This document shows, piece by piece, positions 1-7,489 of a stretch of 16,441 nucleotides of DNA. A program made the translations under genes and the position numbers. Source of the DNA: JBBQHX01 sp035306065 (lineage in GTDB: Bacteria > Gemmatimonadota > Gemmatimonadetes > Gemmatimonadales > Gemmatimonadaceae); contig DATGOL010000010.1 in the NCBI GenBank assembly GCA_035306065.1, forward strand, positions 1 to 16,441, given 5' to 3'. The notes beneath the pieces were generated by a model. That model saw only the letters and a list, made by a program, of their open reading frames with translations, ran no database searches and was not told the DNA's origin. How positions within the stretch are numbered: the first letter of the stretch is position 1; every line of letters begins with the position of its first letter.

Positions 1-1
1 G

Positions 2-121
2 AGCATGTACGTGGGCGACCTGCGCACGCCTGACGCGGGCCGCTATACGCTCGAGATCGTTGCAACCCGCGCGGAGCGGGCAACCTTCGGCATGGTGCAG
101 AGAGAGGTGCGGGTGGAGTAA
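2..121 (+). CDS. C-terminal end of an unidentified protein (5' truncated)
   Basis: An open frame enters from the left edge and ends at TAA 119-121, giving about 39 residues ending in 'GRYTLEIVATRAERATF...VQREVRVE'. The alternation of hydrophobic and charged residues, the 'DAGRYTLEI' turn and the final 'REVRVE' look like the last beta-strands of a beta-sandwich domain. GWxTD-type and other secreted beta-domain proteins end in this way, but too little is visible to name the family. Codon use is GC-rich in third positions, like its neighbours. It is followed by 275 bp of non-coding DNA, so it is probably not in the same operon as the ABC exporter. I am fairly sure it is coding and unsure what it is. 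Confidence 0.6.
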   Translation, partial: SMYVGDLRTPDAGRYTLEIVATRAERATFGMVQREVRVE

Positions 122-230
122 ATCTCCGGCGGCGCAACGGCGGGTGCTGGTGGATCAGATCTCCGCCGTGAGCAGGCAAGTACGGTCGAGCAACCTCCGG
201 CGTTTGACAGGAAGCTGCTGGTGGTGCACG

Positions 231-265
231 TGCGGGGCCCTTGGCTGGAACGCCAGGGCCCCGCA
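231..265 (+). terminator. Strong GC hairpin, possible terminator of the upstream gene
   Basis: The 11-nt arms TGCGGGGCCCT (231-241) and AGGGCCCCGCA (255-265) are perfectly complementary. The stem continues after a one-base bulge with GGC/GCC around a 6-nt loop (246-251). No T-run follows directly; a T5 run lies about 40 nt downstream at 304-308. It sits 110 nt after the stop of the left-edge gene. It could be a factor-independent terminator of the GC-only kind or a stable RNA 3' end. Confidence 0.45.
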
Positions 266-348
266 AGCGTCCCCGGACCCGCCCGGCGTCCGGTTATGGT
301 GTCCTTTTTCGCATCGGTGTCAGTGTCGGCGCCGTGCGGAATACCCAG

Positions 349-396
349 GTACTGACTACTGGCTACTGCCTACTGCCTTCTGAATACTGCCTCATT

Positions 397-397
<1 letters not shown>
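349..397 (+). repeat. Degenerate 7-bp tandem repeat (consensus CTACTGC)
   Basis: Seven consecutive heptamers can be read: GTACTGA, CTACTGG, CTACTGC, CTACTGC, CTTCTGA, ATACTGC and CTCATTG. The third and fourth are identical and the others differ by one to four bases. The last unit runs into the proposed GTG start of the ABC ATPase gene, so the array occupies the place where a Shine-Dalgarno would be expected. It resembles the heptanucleotide STRR arrays known from cyanobacteria in form, not in sequence. Confidence 0.75.
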
Positions 398-1321
<924 letters not shown>

Positions 1322-1329
<8 letters not shown>

Positions 1330-2422
1330 TGCAACCATGCAGGCACGCACTGCCGAGGCAACGGAGGGCAGGGAAGACAGCGAGTCCTACTCGTCGCTGC
1401 TTGAGCTGTTCAAGGTTCGCATGCGCGAGTTCCTGCGGGAGCCCGAAGCGCTGTTCTGGACGTTCGGATTCCCGCTGTTGCTCGCGGCAGGGCTGGGTAT
1501 CGCGTTCCGCAGCAGGCCGCCCGAGGTGGCGAAGGTTGCCGTGCTCGCGAGTGCGCCCGCTGCAGATTCCACCGCACGCATGCTGGCCACATCCAGCGGG
1601 ATCGACGCGCAGGTGCTTAACGACTCGGCCGCCGCACGCGCGTTGCGTACGGCACGGGTGGCGCTGGTCGTGGTGCCTGACGCGAACGGAGGTGTGGAGT
1701 ACCGCTTCGACCCGTCGCGTCCGGAGGCCCGCACCGCGAGGCTCGTTACGGACGGTGTGCTGCAGCGTGCGGCAGGGCGTGAAGACGTGTATGAAGTGCG
1801 TGAGGCAACGATCAGTGAGAAGGGCGCACGCTATATAGACTTCTTCATCCCCGGCCTGCTCGGCCTCAACCTCATGGGGAGCGGCATCTGGTCCATTGCG
1901 TTCGCGGTGGTAACGGCGCGAAACAAGAAGCTGCTCAAGCGGCTGATTGCCACGCCCATGTCGCGCGTGGAATACCTGATGTCGTTCATGCTGTCGCGCC
2001 TGGTGTTCCTGGTGCTGGAAGTTGGCGCGCTGGTGGGATTCGGCATGCTCGTGTTCGACGTGCCGATGCGCGGCTCCTGGATGGCGCTGTCGCTGATATC
2101 GCTGGTGGCAGCCCTCGCATTCGGTGCGCTGGGGCTGCTGGTGTCCTCCCGTGTAACGACCGTGGAGGGCGCCTCTGGGCTGGGCAACCTGGTGATGCTC
2201 CCCATGTGGATCTTCTCCGGCGTGTTCTTCGCCGCGAGCAACTTCCCGGCAGCCTTCCAGCCCTTCATCCAGGCGCTCCCCCTCACCGCCACGGTAGACG
2301 CCCTGCGAGCGACAATGATCGAGGGCGCCTCGCTGATGAGCCAGATGGGCGAACTCGCCCTGATCGCGGCCTGGGGTGTGGCGTCATTCGCGCTGGCGAT
2401 CGGAATCTTCAGGTGGCGCTAA
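1322..2422 (+). CDS. ABC-2 type transporter permease
   Basis: This 366-residue integral membrane protein is the partner of the upstream ATPase. It has a cytoplasmic N-terminus, a first membrane segment at about 45-62, a long extracytoplasmic loop of about 110 residues, then five more hydrophobic segments beginning near 'FFIPGLLGLNLMGSGIWSI'. The cytoplasmic loop 'NKKLLKRLIATPMSRVEYL' is characteristic of the ABC2_membrane family, as is the 'MLPMWIFSGVFFAASNFP' segment near the C-terminus. The ATG at 1322 lies inside the end of the ATPase gene (ATGGCTGA overlap), so the two proteins are probably made in a fixed ratio. The family covers drug, polysaccharide and lipid exporters. No neighbouring gene points to one of these. 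Confidence 0.92.
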
Positions 2423-2463
2423 AGCGGTAGACGGAGCCAAATGGGGCGAGGAGCCGTAAGAGC

Positions 2464-2498
2464 CCCGCCCCTGACCCATCACCCATAACCCCTAACCC
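2464..2498 (+). repeat. Degenerate 7-bp tandem repeat (consensus NTAACCC)
   Basis: Five consecutive heptamers all end in CCC: CCCGCCC, CTGACCC, ATCACCC, ATAACCC and CTAACCC. The array starts about 40 nt after the permease stop codon and ends just before a GC hairpin. The period is the same as in the array at 349-397 but the sequence is unrelated. It is short and degenerate but the phase is kept throughout. Confidence 0.65.
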
Positions 2499-2510
2499 GC
2501 CAAACAGACG

Positions 2511-2537
2511 GGAGGGCCGGCCCCAGGCCGGCCCTCC
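2511..2537. terminator. 12-bp perfect GC hairpin ending the ABC operon
   Basis: GGAGGGCCGGCC (2511-2522) and GGCCGGCCCTCC (2526-2537) form a perfect 12-bp stem with a 3-nt loop. There is no T-run on either side. Its place between the exporter genes and the nirK promoter region suggests transcription termination or insulation. Confidence 0.55.
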
Positions 2538-2559
2538 TCGCATCTCCAGCCCCCCGTAA

Positions 2560-2700
2560 GGCTTTCCCCCACGATTATTCCGTACCCTGCCCGACGGATA
2601 CCCCTCTCAGCTTGGCCCATTATTCGATCAGCAAAAGTCACCTGCGCATGATGAATTGCGCAAAACCCGCCCTACCGGGCACCGCAACGAGGATCGAAAA
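2560..2700 (+). promoter_or_regulatory. nirK upstream region with a paired TGCGCA motif
   Basis: This is the only non-coding stretch before nirK and should carry its promoter. Two copies of ATTATTC (2574-2580 and 2619-2625) are the most AT-rich points and could supply -10 elements. The palindromic hexamer TGCGCA occurs at 2643-2648 and again at 2657-2662, separated by TGATGAAT, one helical turn and a third from start to start, which is a plausible operator shape. No TTGAT-N4-ATCAA box of the FNR/NnrR type was found. The ribosome-binding site GAGGA is at 2689-2693, 7 nt before ATG 2701. Confidence 0.35.
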
Positions 2701-3807
2701 ATGACGGCCACTCTTCGCCACCAGATCAACCCCCTTGCCCGTGCGCTCGCCGCTGCCGGCGCCCTCGGGCTGCTCCTCGGCGTTCAGGCCTGCAAGCCCG
2801 CAGACGCCGCCATTACAACCGCCGGACACTCGATCCCGGTTCACACCGAGTTCGAAGAGATCATCGGCGAGGAAGTCGCCATTCTCACGTCCGCTCCCAA
2901 CGTTCCCGCACCGATCACCAGGAAGCACGCGACCAAGGTCATCGTGAACCTGGAGACCACCGAGGAAACCAAGCGGCTCGCTGACGGTGTCGAGTACACC
3001 TTCTGGACGTTCGGCGGCAACGTGCCGGGATCGTTCATCCGCGTTCGCGAAGGCGACCTCGTGGAGTTCCACATGAGCAACCACGAACACAGCACGGTTC
3101 CTCATAACATTGACCTTCACGCGGTAACCGGCCCCGGTGGCGGTGCAGAAGCCAGCCTCACGCTGCCCGGCCACGAATCAGTGTTCAGCTTCACCGCGCT
3201 CAACCCCGGACTGTACGTCTACCACTGCGCCACGTCACCCGTACCGGTGCACATCGCAAACGGCATGTACGGACTCATCCTGGTCGAGCCGAAGGAAGGA
3301 CTGCCTGAAGTGGATCGCGAGTACTACGTGATGCAGAGCGAGTTCTACACGCCTGGCAAGGAAGGCCACCAGTCGCTGGACATGGACAAGGCGATTGCCG
3401 AACAGCCCACCTACGTAGTGTTCAACGGTTCGATGGGTGCGCTCACCGGCGACAACGCCCTGCAGGCATCGGTTGGTGATCGCGTAAGGCTCTTCGTCGG
3501 AAACGGCGGACCGAACCTCGTGAGCAGCTTCCACGTGATCGGTGAGATCTTCGACAACGTGTACGGTGAAGGTGGTACGATGGTCTCGCAGCGCAACGTG
3601 CAGACCACGCTCATCCCGGCAGGCGGATCGGCAATGGTGGAGTTCGGAGTGGAGAAGGCAGGCAACCTGGTGCTGGTTGACCACTCGATCTTCCGCGCCT
3701 TCAACAAGGGAGCGCTGGGCATCATGACGGTAACGGGCCCGGACAACGAGCGGGTGTTCGCCGAAGTACAGTCGGGCATCGTACCGCCACCCACGGCGAA
3801 CCAGTAA
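2701..3807 (+). CDS. nirK: Copper-containing nitrite reductase NirK (lipoprotein, AniA-like)
   Basis: This enzyme reduces nitrite to nitric oxide in the cell envelope, the defining step of denitrification. The 368-residue protein has two cupredoxin domains and every expected ligand. In the first domain these are His135 (type 1 Cu), Asp138 (catalytic), His140 (type 2), His175-Cys176, His184 and Met189. In the second they are His278 (catalytic) and His328 (type 2). The C-to-H spacing of 8 matches the shorter-loop class that includes Neisseria AniA. The N-terminus is a signal sequence ending in 'LLLGVQAC', so Cys31 is probably lipidated. A TTG at 2656 would extend the frame by 15 residues, but ATG 2701 has the ribosome-binding site GAGGA and begins the signal peptide directly. 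There is no C-terminal cytochrome or extra cupredoxin domain. The gene leads a cluster with nirV, a SCO gene and a barrel gene. Confidence 0.96.
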   Translation: MTATLRHQINPLARALAAAGALGLLLGVQACKPADAAITTAGHSIPVHTEFEEIIGEEVAILTSAPNVPAPITRKHATKVIVNLETTEETKRLADGVEYTFWTFGGNVPGSFIRVREGDLVEFHMSNHEHSTVPHNIDLHAVTGPGGGAEASLTLPGHESVFSFTALNPGLYVYHCATSPVPVHIANGMYGLILVEPKEGLPEVDREYYVMQSEFYTPGKEGHQSLDMDKAIAEQPTYVVFNGSMGALTGDNALQASVGDRVRLFVGNGGPNLVSSFHVIGEIFDNVYGEGGTMVSQRNVQTTLIPAGGSAMVEFGVEKAGNLVLVDHSIFRAFNKGALGIMTVTGPDNERVFAEVQSGIVPPPTANQ

Positions 3808-3824
3808 GGAAGCAACGGTCGCAC

Positions 3825-3889
3825 GTCACCTGTGGTCACTCGCCGGCAGCTGCAGCCAGGCTGGCAAGGGCGGGAAAACCACAGGTGAC
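3825..3889 (+). repeat. 12-bp inverted repeat in the nirK-nirV spacer
   Basis: GTCACCTGTGGT (3825-3836) and ACCACAGGTGAC (3878-3889) are perfect reverse complements separated by 41 nt. The loop holds smaller self-complementary pieces such as GCAGCTGC and CCAGGCTGG, so the RNA could fold into a branched structure. It lies between the nirK stop and the nirV start in a 137-nt spacer, unusually long for this cluster. It may be a partial terminator or an mRNA-stabilising element that lets nirK be expressed above nirV. Confidence 0.6.
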
Positions 3890-3944
3890 ACGCACCGGAA
3901 ACGCAGTACCTCACGCAATACCACAACACACGAAGGAATCCACG

Positions 3945-4721
3945 ATGCCCCGCCTGACGCTGATCCTGCTCACCCTCGCTGCACTGCTGCCGATCCAGGC
4001 AGCCGCCCAGCAGGTACGCATGGTGACGATTCCGGCGGGGTCTTTCGAGCCGTTATATGGAGTGGTTGGCGAACCGCCTGTAAAGGTGAGTGCCTTTCGC
4101 CTGGACGAGCGCCCTGTAACGCGCGGCGAGTACCAGCAGTTCGTGCTCGACAATCCGAAGTGGCAGCGCGACAGCGTCTCGCGGATCTTCGCGGACGCGG
4201 GCTACCTGCGCAGCTGGAAGTCGGCGCAGAGCGCAGGTGACGATGCAACACTGCGCCAGCCGGTTACACAGGTATCCTGGTTCGCCGCAAGGGCCTACTG
4301 CGAAGCAGAGGGCAAGCGCCTGCCGACAACCGAGGAATGGGAGTATGTCGGCGCCGCCAGCGAGACGCTTCGCGATGCCTCACGTGATTCGGCATCGGTT
4401 CGCGAGTTGCTCAAGGTGTACACGGTGGGACGCAAGGGACACATGCCCGACGCAGGCAGCGGTGCACGCAACTACTACGGCGTACGCGACATGCACGGCC
4501 TGGTGTGGGAGCACGTTGAGAACTTCAACTCGATCATCGCTTCGGACGATTCGCGCGGTACCGCGGGCAGCGCGGAACGCGATCACCAGCTCTGGTGTGC
4601 GAGCGCCGCAATAGGCGCCACGAACACGGAGAACTACCCGGCATTCCTGCGCTACGCTGTTCGCGCGAGTCTGTCGGGAAGCACCACCACCGGCATGCTC
4701 GGCTTCCGCTGCGCTGCCTGA
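3945..4721 (+). CDS. nirV: NirV: exported formylglycine-generating-enzyme-fold protein next to nirK
   Basis: This 258-residue protein has a signal peptide ('LTLILLTLAALLPIQAAAQ') and an FGE-sulfatase (SUMF1) domain. Visible landmarks are 'MVTIPAGSFEP', 'RPVTRGEYQQFV', 'PVTQVSWFAARAYCEAEGKRLPTTEEWEY', 'NYYGVRDMHGLVWEHVENF' and the terminal 'MLGFRCAA'. NirV proteins are often encoded beside nirK in denitrifiers and their exact role is not established. True formylglycine-generating enzymes use two cysteines five residues apart near the C-terminus. Here only Cys218 is at such a position and residue 223 is Ile, so sulfatase-activating chemistry is unlikely and a maturation or scaffold role for NirK is more plausible. 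ATG 3945 is preceded by AAGGA at 3933-3937 with a 7-nt gap, which settles the start. It follows nirK by 137 nt and precedes the SCO gene by 23 nt. Confidence 0.88.
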   Translation: MPRLTLILLTLAALLPIQAAAQQVRMVTIPAGSFEPLYGVVGEPPVKVSAFRLDERPVTRGEYQQFVLDNPKWQRDSVSRIFADAGYLRSWKSAQSAGDDATLRQPVTQVSWFAARAYCEAEGKRLPTTEEWEYVGAASETLRDASRDSASVRELLKVYTVGRKGHMPDAGSGARNYYGVRDMHGLVWEHVENFNSIIASDDSRGTAGSAERDHQLWCASAAIGATNTENYPAFLRYAVRASLSGSTTTGMLGFRCAA

Positions 4722-4732
4722 CGTCATACATG

Positions 4733-4740
4733 AAGGAGGT
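4733..4740 (+). promoter_or_regulatory. Consensus Shine-Dalgarno AAGGAGGT for the SCO gene
   Basis: A full-length AAGGAGGT lies 4 nt before ATG 4745. It also lies inside the codons that would follow the in-frame ATG at 4730, so it decides in favour of 4745 as the start. It is the strongest ribosome-binding site in the window. Confidence 0.75.
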
Positions 4741-4744
4741 ACCC

Positions 4745-5368
4745 ATGCTCCGCCGCCGCCCACAGAACACCGTTGCACCGCTCGCACTCGCTGCGATCGT
4801 GCTGCTGGCCGCATGCGGAGGGCCAACGGGCAGCTCGGAGCAGGGTGCCATCACCGCAGACTCGGGAGCATCCGCACAGGTCGCGCGCCAGGCGCCGAGT
4901 GACTTCTCGGTATACGAGCTGGAGAGCTCGTGGCACGACGCAAACGATGCCGAGTTCCCGCTCTCGAAGCTTGCCGGGCGGCGCCAGGTGCTGGCGATGG
5001 TCTACACCACCTGCACTGCAACCTGCCCCATAACCGTTGCGCAGATGAAGCGCATGGAAGAGGCAACCGGAAGCGACCTGGGATTCGTGCTCGTGTCGCT
5101 GGACCCGCAGCGCGATGACGCGGAACGCCTTGCGCAGTACGCAGGCGACATGAAGCTGGATGAAAGCCGCTGGACGCTGCTCACCGGGCCTGACGATGAC
5201 GTTCGCGCACTCGCCGCCGTTCTCGGCATTCGCTATCGGCAGGTAACGCCGGACGACATAGCGCACTCCAACATCCTCACCGTGCTCGACGAGGAAGGCC
5301 GGATCACGTACCAGCAGATGGGCTTCGGTGGCATAGAAGAGACGATCGCATACCTCAACGAAAGATGA
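4745..5368 (+). CDS. SCO1/SenC family copper chaperone, lipoprotein
   Basis: This 207-residue thioredoxin-fold protein is of the SCO/SenC/PrrC family, which carries or reduces copper sites in the periplasm. The signal sequence ends in the lipobox 'LLAAC', so Cys24 is the likely lipid anchor. The metal site is complete: Cys90-x3-Cys94 in 'TTCTATCPIT' and His174 in 'DIAHSNILTV'. SCO proteins usually serve the CuA centre of cytochrome oxidase, but no oxidase gene is here. The gene sits between nirV and the barrel gene, so delivery of copper to NirK, or keeping its cysteine reduced, is the natural reading (inference). The consensus Shine-Dalgarno at 4733-4740 fixes the start. Its stop overlaps the next gene by 4 bp (ATGA), so the two are almost certainly translated together. 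Confidence 0.92.
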   Translation: MLRRRPQNTVAPLALAAIVLLAACGGPTGSSEQGAITADSGASAQVARQAPSDFSVYELESSWHDANDAEFPLSKLAGRRQVLAMVYTTCTATCPITVAQMKRMEEATGSDLGFVLVSLDPQRDDAERLAQYAGDMKLDESRWTLLTGPDDDVRALAAVLGIRYRQVTPDDIAHSNILTVLDEEGRITYQQMGFGGIEETIAYLNER

Positions 5369-6783
5369 TTACGCCGCGCAGTACGCTCCAGGATCGCTTT
5401 CTTCTCCCGCTTCTCACGGCAATCCTGTGGCTGCTCCTCACGCCCATGCTCGCGCAGGCCTCGCCCGCCTTTACGGCTGATTCCACGCAGTTGCAGGGCT
5501 CGCCCGTGTCCGCGGCTGACTCCATGCTCGCGCAGGGTTCACCAGCGTCCACGCTCGATTCCGCTCAAGTCGTGCAGCGCGCGGATGCAGCCCAGGATAT
5601 CCCGAAGGTCACCGTGTACGGCGAGGTTCGTTCGCGCACCGAGATGGACGGCCTGAATGGCGCGAGCACTGACCTGTTCACCTACCTTCGCAGCCGGCTC
5701 GGCGCCCGGATGGACCTGGGCGAGGGCGCGCGCCTGGCGGTAACGGTGCAGGACTCGCGAGTGCTCGGCGCGGAAGGTCATCCGTCTGCAGCCGCGGGGG
5801 GCAGGCTGGCACTTCAGGAGGGCTATCTAGAGCTCGTGCGGTCGTCAGGCGCGACGAGCTGGGGTGTGAAGGCCGGCCGGCAGGTGATCGCGTTAGGTAA
5901 CGAGCGACTGGTGGGCGGCGTGAACTGGTCCAACACCGGACGTTCGTTCGATGGTCTGCGCGTTACGGTGTCGCCGAGTGATGCGGGACGGGGCTGGGCT
6001 GCGACGGTGTTCGGTGCGGTGATGGAGGAGCGTGGCCGCCGGTTCGGCGATCCGGCCGCAGTTGATGCAGACGATCACCTCGTGTTCGGCGCGCACTCGA
6101 ACTGGACGCTGGGCGCTGCACTGCTCGACGCAACGATCGTTCACGATGTGGCCGGCACCTACCGGAGTTTCTCGAACGTGGACCGCAGCACGCTGGATGC
6201 GCGTTTGCGTGTTCCGTCCGTTTCCGGTGTGCGTTTCGAACTGGAAGGCGCGTACCAGTTCGGCAGGCAGCAGTGGCAGCCTGCAGGGTCTGTGAGCCCG
6301 ATGCGGCAGGACATAGGTGCGTGGCTTGCGGGTGCACGCGTTGGAACTGCCTCGCCCATCGGCCGCCTCACGAGCGCGACGGTTGGCGTGGACGTTCTCT
6401 CGGGCGATGACAACGCCGCAGACGACAGCTACGGCGCATTCAACACGGTGTACGGCACCAACCATCCGTTCTATGGCCTGATGGACGTGTTTCCGGACCC
6501 CGCGGCGCGAACGGGTGATCGCGGGCTCACCGACATGTTCGCGTCTGCAGTCGTGAGGCTCGATGACATCGCCAGCCTTCGCGCGGACATACACTCCTTC
6601 CGGATGAACAAGGGTGACGATCGCAACCTTGGATGGGAGCTGGACCTGGTAGCGCCCGTGCGGGTGACGTCCGGTTCGACGGTGGAGCTGGGGTATAGTA
6701 TCTTCCGGGCATCCGACGGTGCGGCGCTGCCGGGACTGGATTCCGGTGAGTGGGGATACGTGCAGCTGAGGGTGGGCTTCTAG
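5365..6783 (+). CDS. Outer-membrane beta-barrel porin, alginate-export family
   Basis: This 472-residue protein has a signal peptide ending near 'TPMLAQA', a low-complexity spacer of about 45 residues, and a barrel from about residue 80 ('KVTVYGEVRSRTEM') to a terminal Phe ('WGYVQLRVGF'), the usual outer-membrane insertion signal. The 'GEVRSRTE' opening, the 'GRQVIALGNERLVGGVNW' and 'RSFDGLRV' segments and the 'YGTNHPFYGLMD' loop are characteristic of the AlgE-like Alginate_exp family, which includes porins unrelated to alginate. It overlaps the SCO gene by 4 bp and so belongs to the nirK cluster. A porin for nitrite, other anions or copper is a reasonable guess, and a role as outer-membrane partner of the NirK and SCO lipoproteins is another. 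No alginate genes are nearby. The spacer is built from three 13-residue repeats. Confidence 0.85.
   Translation: MITPRSTLQDRFLLPLLTAILWLLLTPMLAQASPAFTADSTQLQGSPVSAADSMLAQGSPASTLDSAQVVQRADAAQDIPKVTVYGEVRSRTEMDGLNGASTDLFTYLRSRLGARMDLGEGARLAVTVQDSRVLGAEGHPSAAAGGRLALQEGYLELVRSSGATSWGVKAGRQVIALGNERLVGGVNWSNTGRSFDGLRVTVSPSDAGRGWAATVFGAVMEERGRRFGDPAAVDADDHLVFGAHSNWTLGAALLDATIVHDVAGTYRSFSNVDRSTLDARLRVPSVSGVRFELEGAYQFGRQQWQPAGSVSPMRQDIGAWLAGARVGTASPIGRLTSATVGVDVLSGDDNAADDSYGAFNTVYGTNHPFYGLMDVFPDPAARTGDRGLTDMFASAVVRLDDIASLRADIHSFRMNKGDDRNLGWELDLVAPVRVTSGSTVELGYSIFRASDGAALPGLDSGEWGYVQLRVGF
5461..5577 (+). repeat. 39-bp x 3 in-frame minisatellite in the barrel gene
   Basis: Three consecutive 39-bp units (5461-5499, 5500-5538, 5539-5577) encode 13-residue repeats of the pattern S-P-x4-D-S-x4-G/Q: SPAFTADSTQLQG, SPVSAADSMLAQG and SPASTLDSAQVVQ. 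They lie directly after the predicted signal-peptide cleavage site and before the barrel. The first two units are the most alike in DNA, which suggests recent expansion. Confidence 0.8.
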
Positions 6784-6836
6784 CCAATGCCGCTGCACGC
6801 CCTGCCTGACGCCGGCCAGGTGATCGCAACCCGAGC

Positions 6837-6841
6837 AGGAG
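6837..6841 (+). promoter_or_regulatory. Shine-Dalgarno AGGAG fixing the DinB-fold gene start
   Basis: AGGAG lies 5 nt before ATG 6847. The in-frame upstream ATG at 6787 has no such site and would begin only 4 nt after the barrel gene stop, so 6847 is preferred. Confidence 0.65.
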
Positions 6842-6846
6842 CTGTC

Positions 6847-7362
6847 ATGTCGAAACCCGAACCGTGGCTTGCCGGCGCCGTTCCCGGCGTTACCCCGTTG
6901 CTTCAGCCAGCCGCCCACGCGCTACTGCTTTCCAGGGAGCAGATTGCCGCGCTGCGTGACCGTGGAAGCGAGCTGACCCCGGAGGTGCTGTGGACGCGGC
7001 CGGGTGGTGCTGCGTCCATCGGCTTTCACCTGCGGCACTTGGCGGGTGCAACGAACCGGCTGCTCACGTACGCGCGCGGCGGGCAGCTGAACGCGGAGCA
7101 GATGGCGTTCCTGAAGCAGGAGGGTGTGCGGGAGGGCGGCGTCGAGGACCTGGATTCGCTCTTAGCCGGCGCGCTTGCGGCAATAGATGATGCGCTGGAG
7201 GAGGTGCGTGCGACGCCCGAGTCGCGTCTTCTGGAGGCGCGGGAGGTTGGCAGGGCGAAGCTGCCGACGAACGTGCTTGGCCTGCTGTTCCACGTAGCCG
7301 AACACTCGCAGCGGCACGTGGGGCAGGTGGCGACGACCGTAAAGGTGGTGGCCAACGGCTGA
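6847..7362 (+). CDS. DinB-family (DUF664-like) four-helix metalloprotein
   Basis: This 171-residue, largely helical protein has the DinB metal triad in the usual places: a first-helix His pair in 'GFHLRHLAGATNRLLTYARG' (His61/His64) and a final 'HVAEHSQRHVGQ' with His153-x3-His157. DinB-fold proteins bind Zn or Ni, and some are thiol-dependent transferases or detoxification enzymes; the reaction here is unknown. The long Glu/Ala-rich middle helix 'LAGALAAIDDALEEV' fits the fold. The start at 6847 is supported by AGGAG; an extension to 6787 is possible. It follows the barrel gene by 63 nt on the same strand and precedes marR by 127 nt. It could be the last gene of the nir cluster or an independent gene associated with the stress locus downstream. 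Confidence 0.82.
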   Translation: MSKPEPWLAGAVPGVTPLLQPAAHALLLSREQIAALRDRGSELTPEVLWTRPGGAASIGFHLRHLAGATNRLLTYARGGQLNAEQMAFLKQEGVREGGVEDLDSLLAGALAAIDDALEEVRATPESRLLEAREVGRAKLPTNVLGLLFHVAEHSQRHVGQVATTVKVVANG

Positions 7363-7437
7363 TCCCGGGCTGCGGACGGCAGGCAAAAGGAAGGTTCGCA
7401 ACTCACTGGCGGGACTGCTCGGAGCGGTGTATTCAGT

Positions 7438-7482
7438 TACAATATACCCGGCCTTGCCAACAGCCGTTAAAACGATTATCGT
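7438..7482 (+). promoter_or_regulatory. Promoter -10 (TACAAT) and 11-bp palindromic operator before marR
   Basis: TACAAT at 7438-7443 lies in the most AT-rich stretch of the intergenic region, and no clear -35 is seen 17 nt upstream. At 7472-7482 the perfect palindrome ACGAT-T-ATCGT sits 7 nt before ATG 7490, in the expected 5' leader. MarR repressors commonly bind short palindromes overlapping their own promoter or leader, so autoregulation is the likely meaning. Confidence 0.5.
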
Positions 7483-7489
7483 CACCAAC

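Noticed and set aside
214..219. Perfect TTGACA as a -35 box for the ABC operon
   Set aside because: The -10 position 17 nt downstream is pure GC and falls in the hairpin at 231-265, so it cannot be a standard promoter.
2656..2700. TTG 2656 as the nirK start
   Set aside because: It would place 15 polar and basic residues before the signal peptide, and the ribosome-binding site GAGGA is correctly spaced for ATG 2701 instead.
5365..6783. Alginate secretion function for the barrel protein
   Set aside because: Only the barrel family resemblance points to alginate. No alginate synthesis gene is present, and the gene is coupled to nirK-cluster genes.
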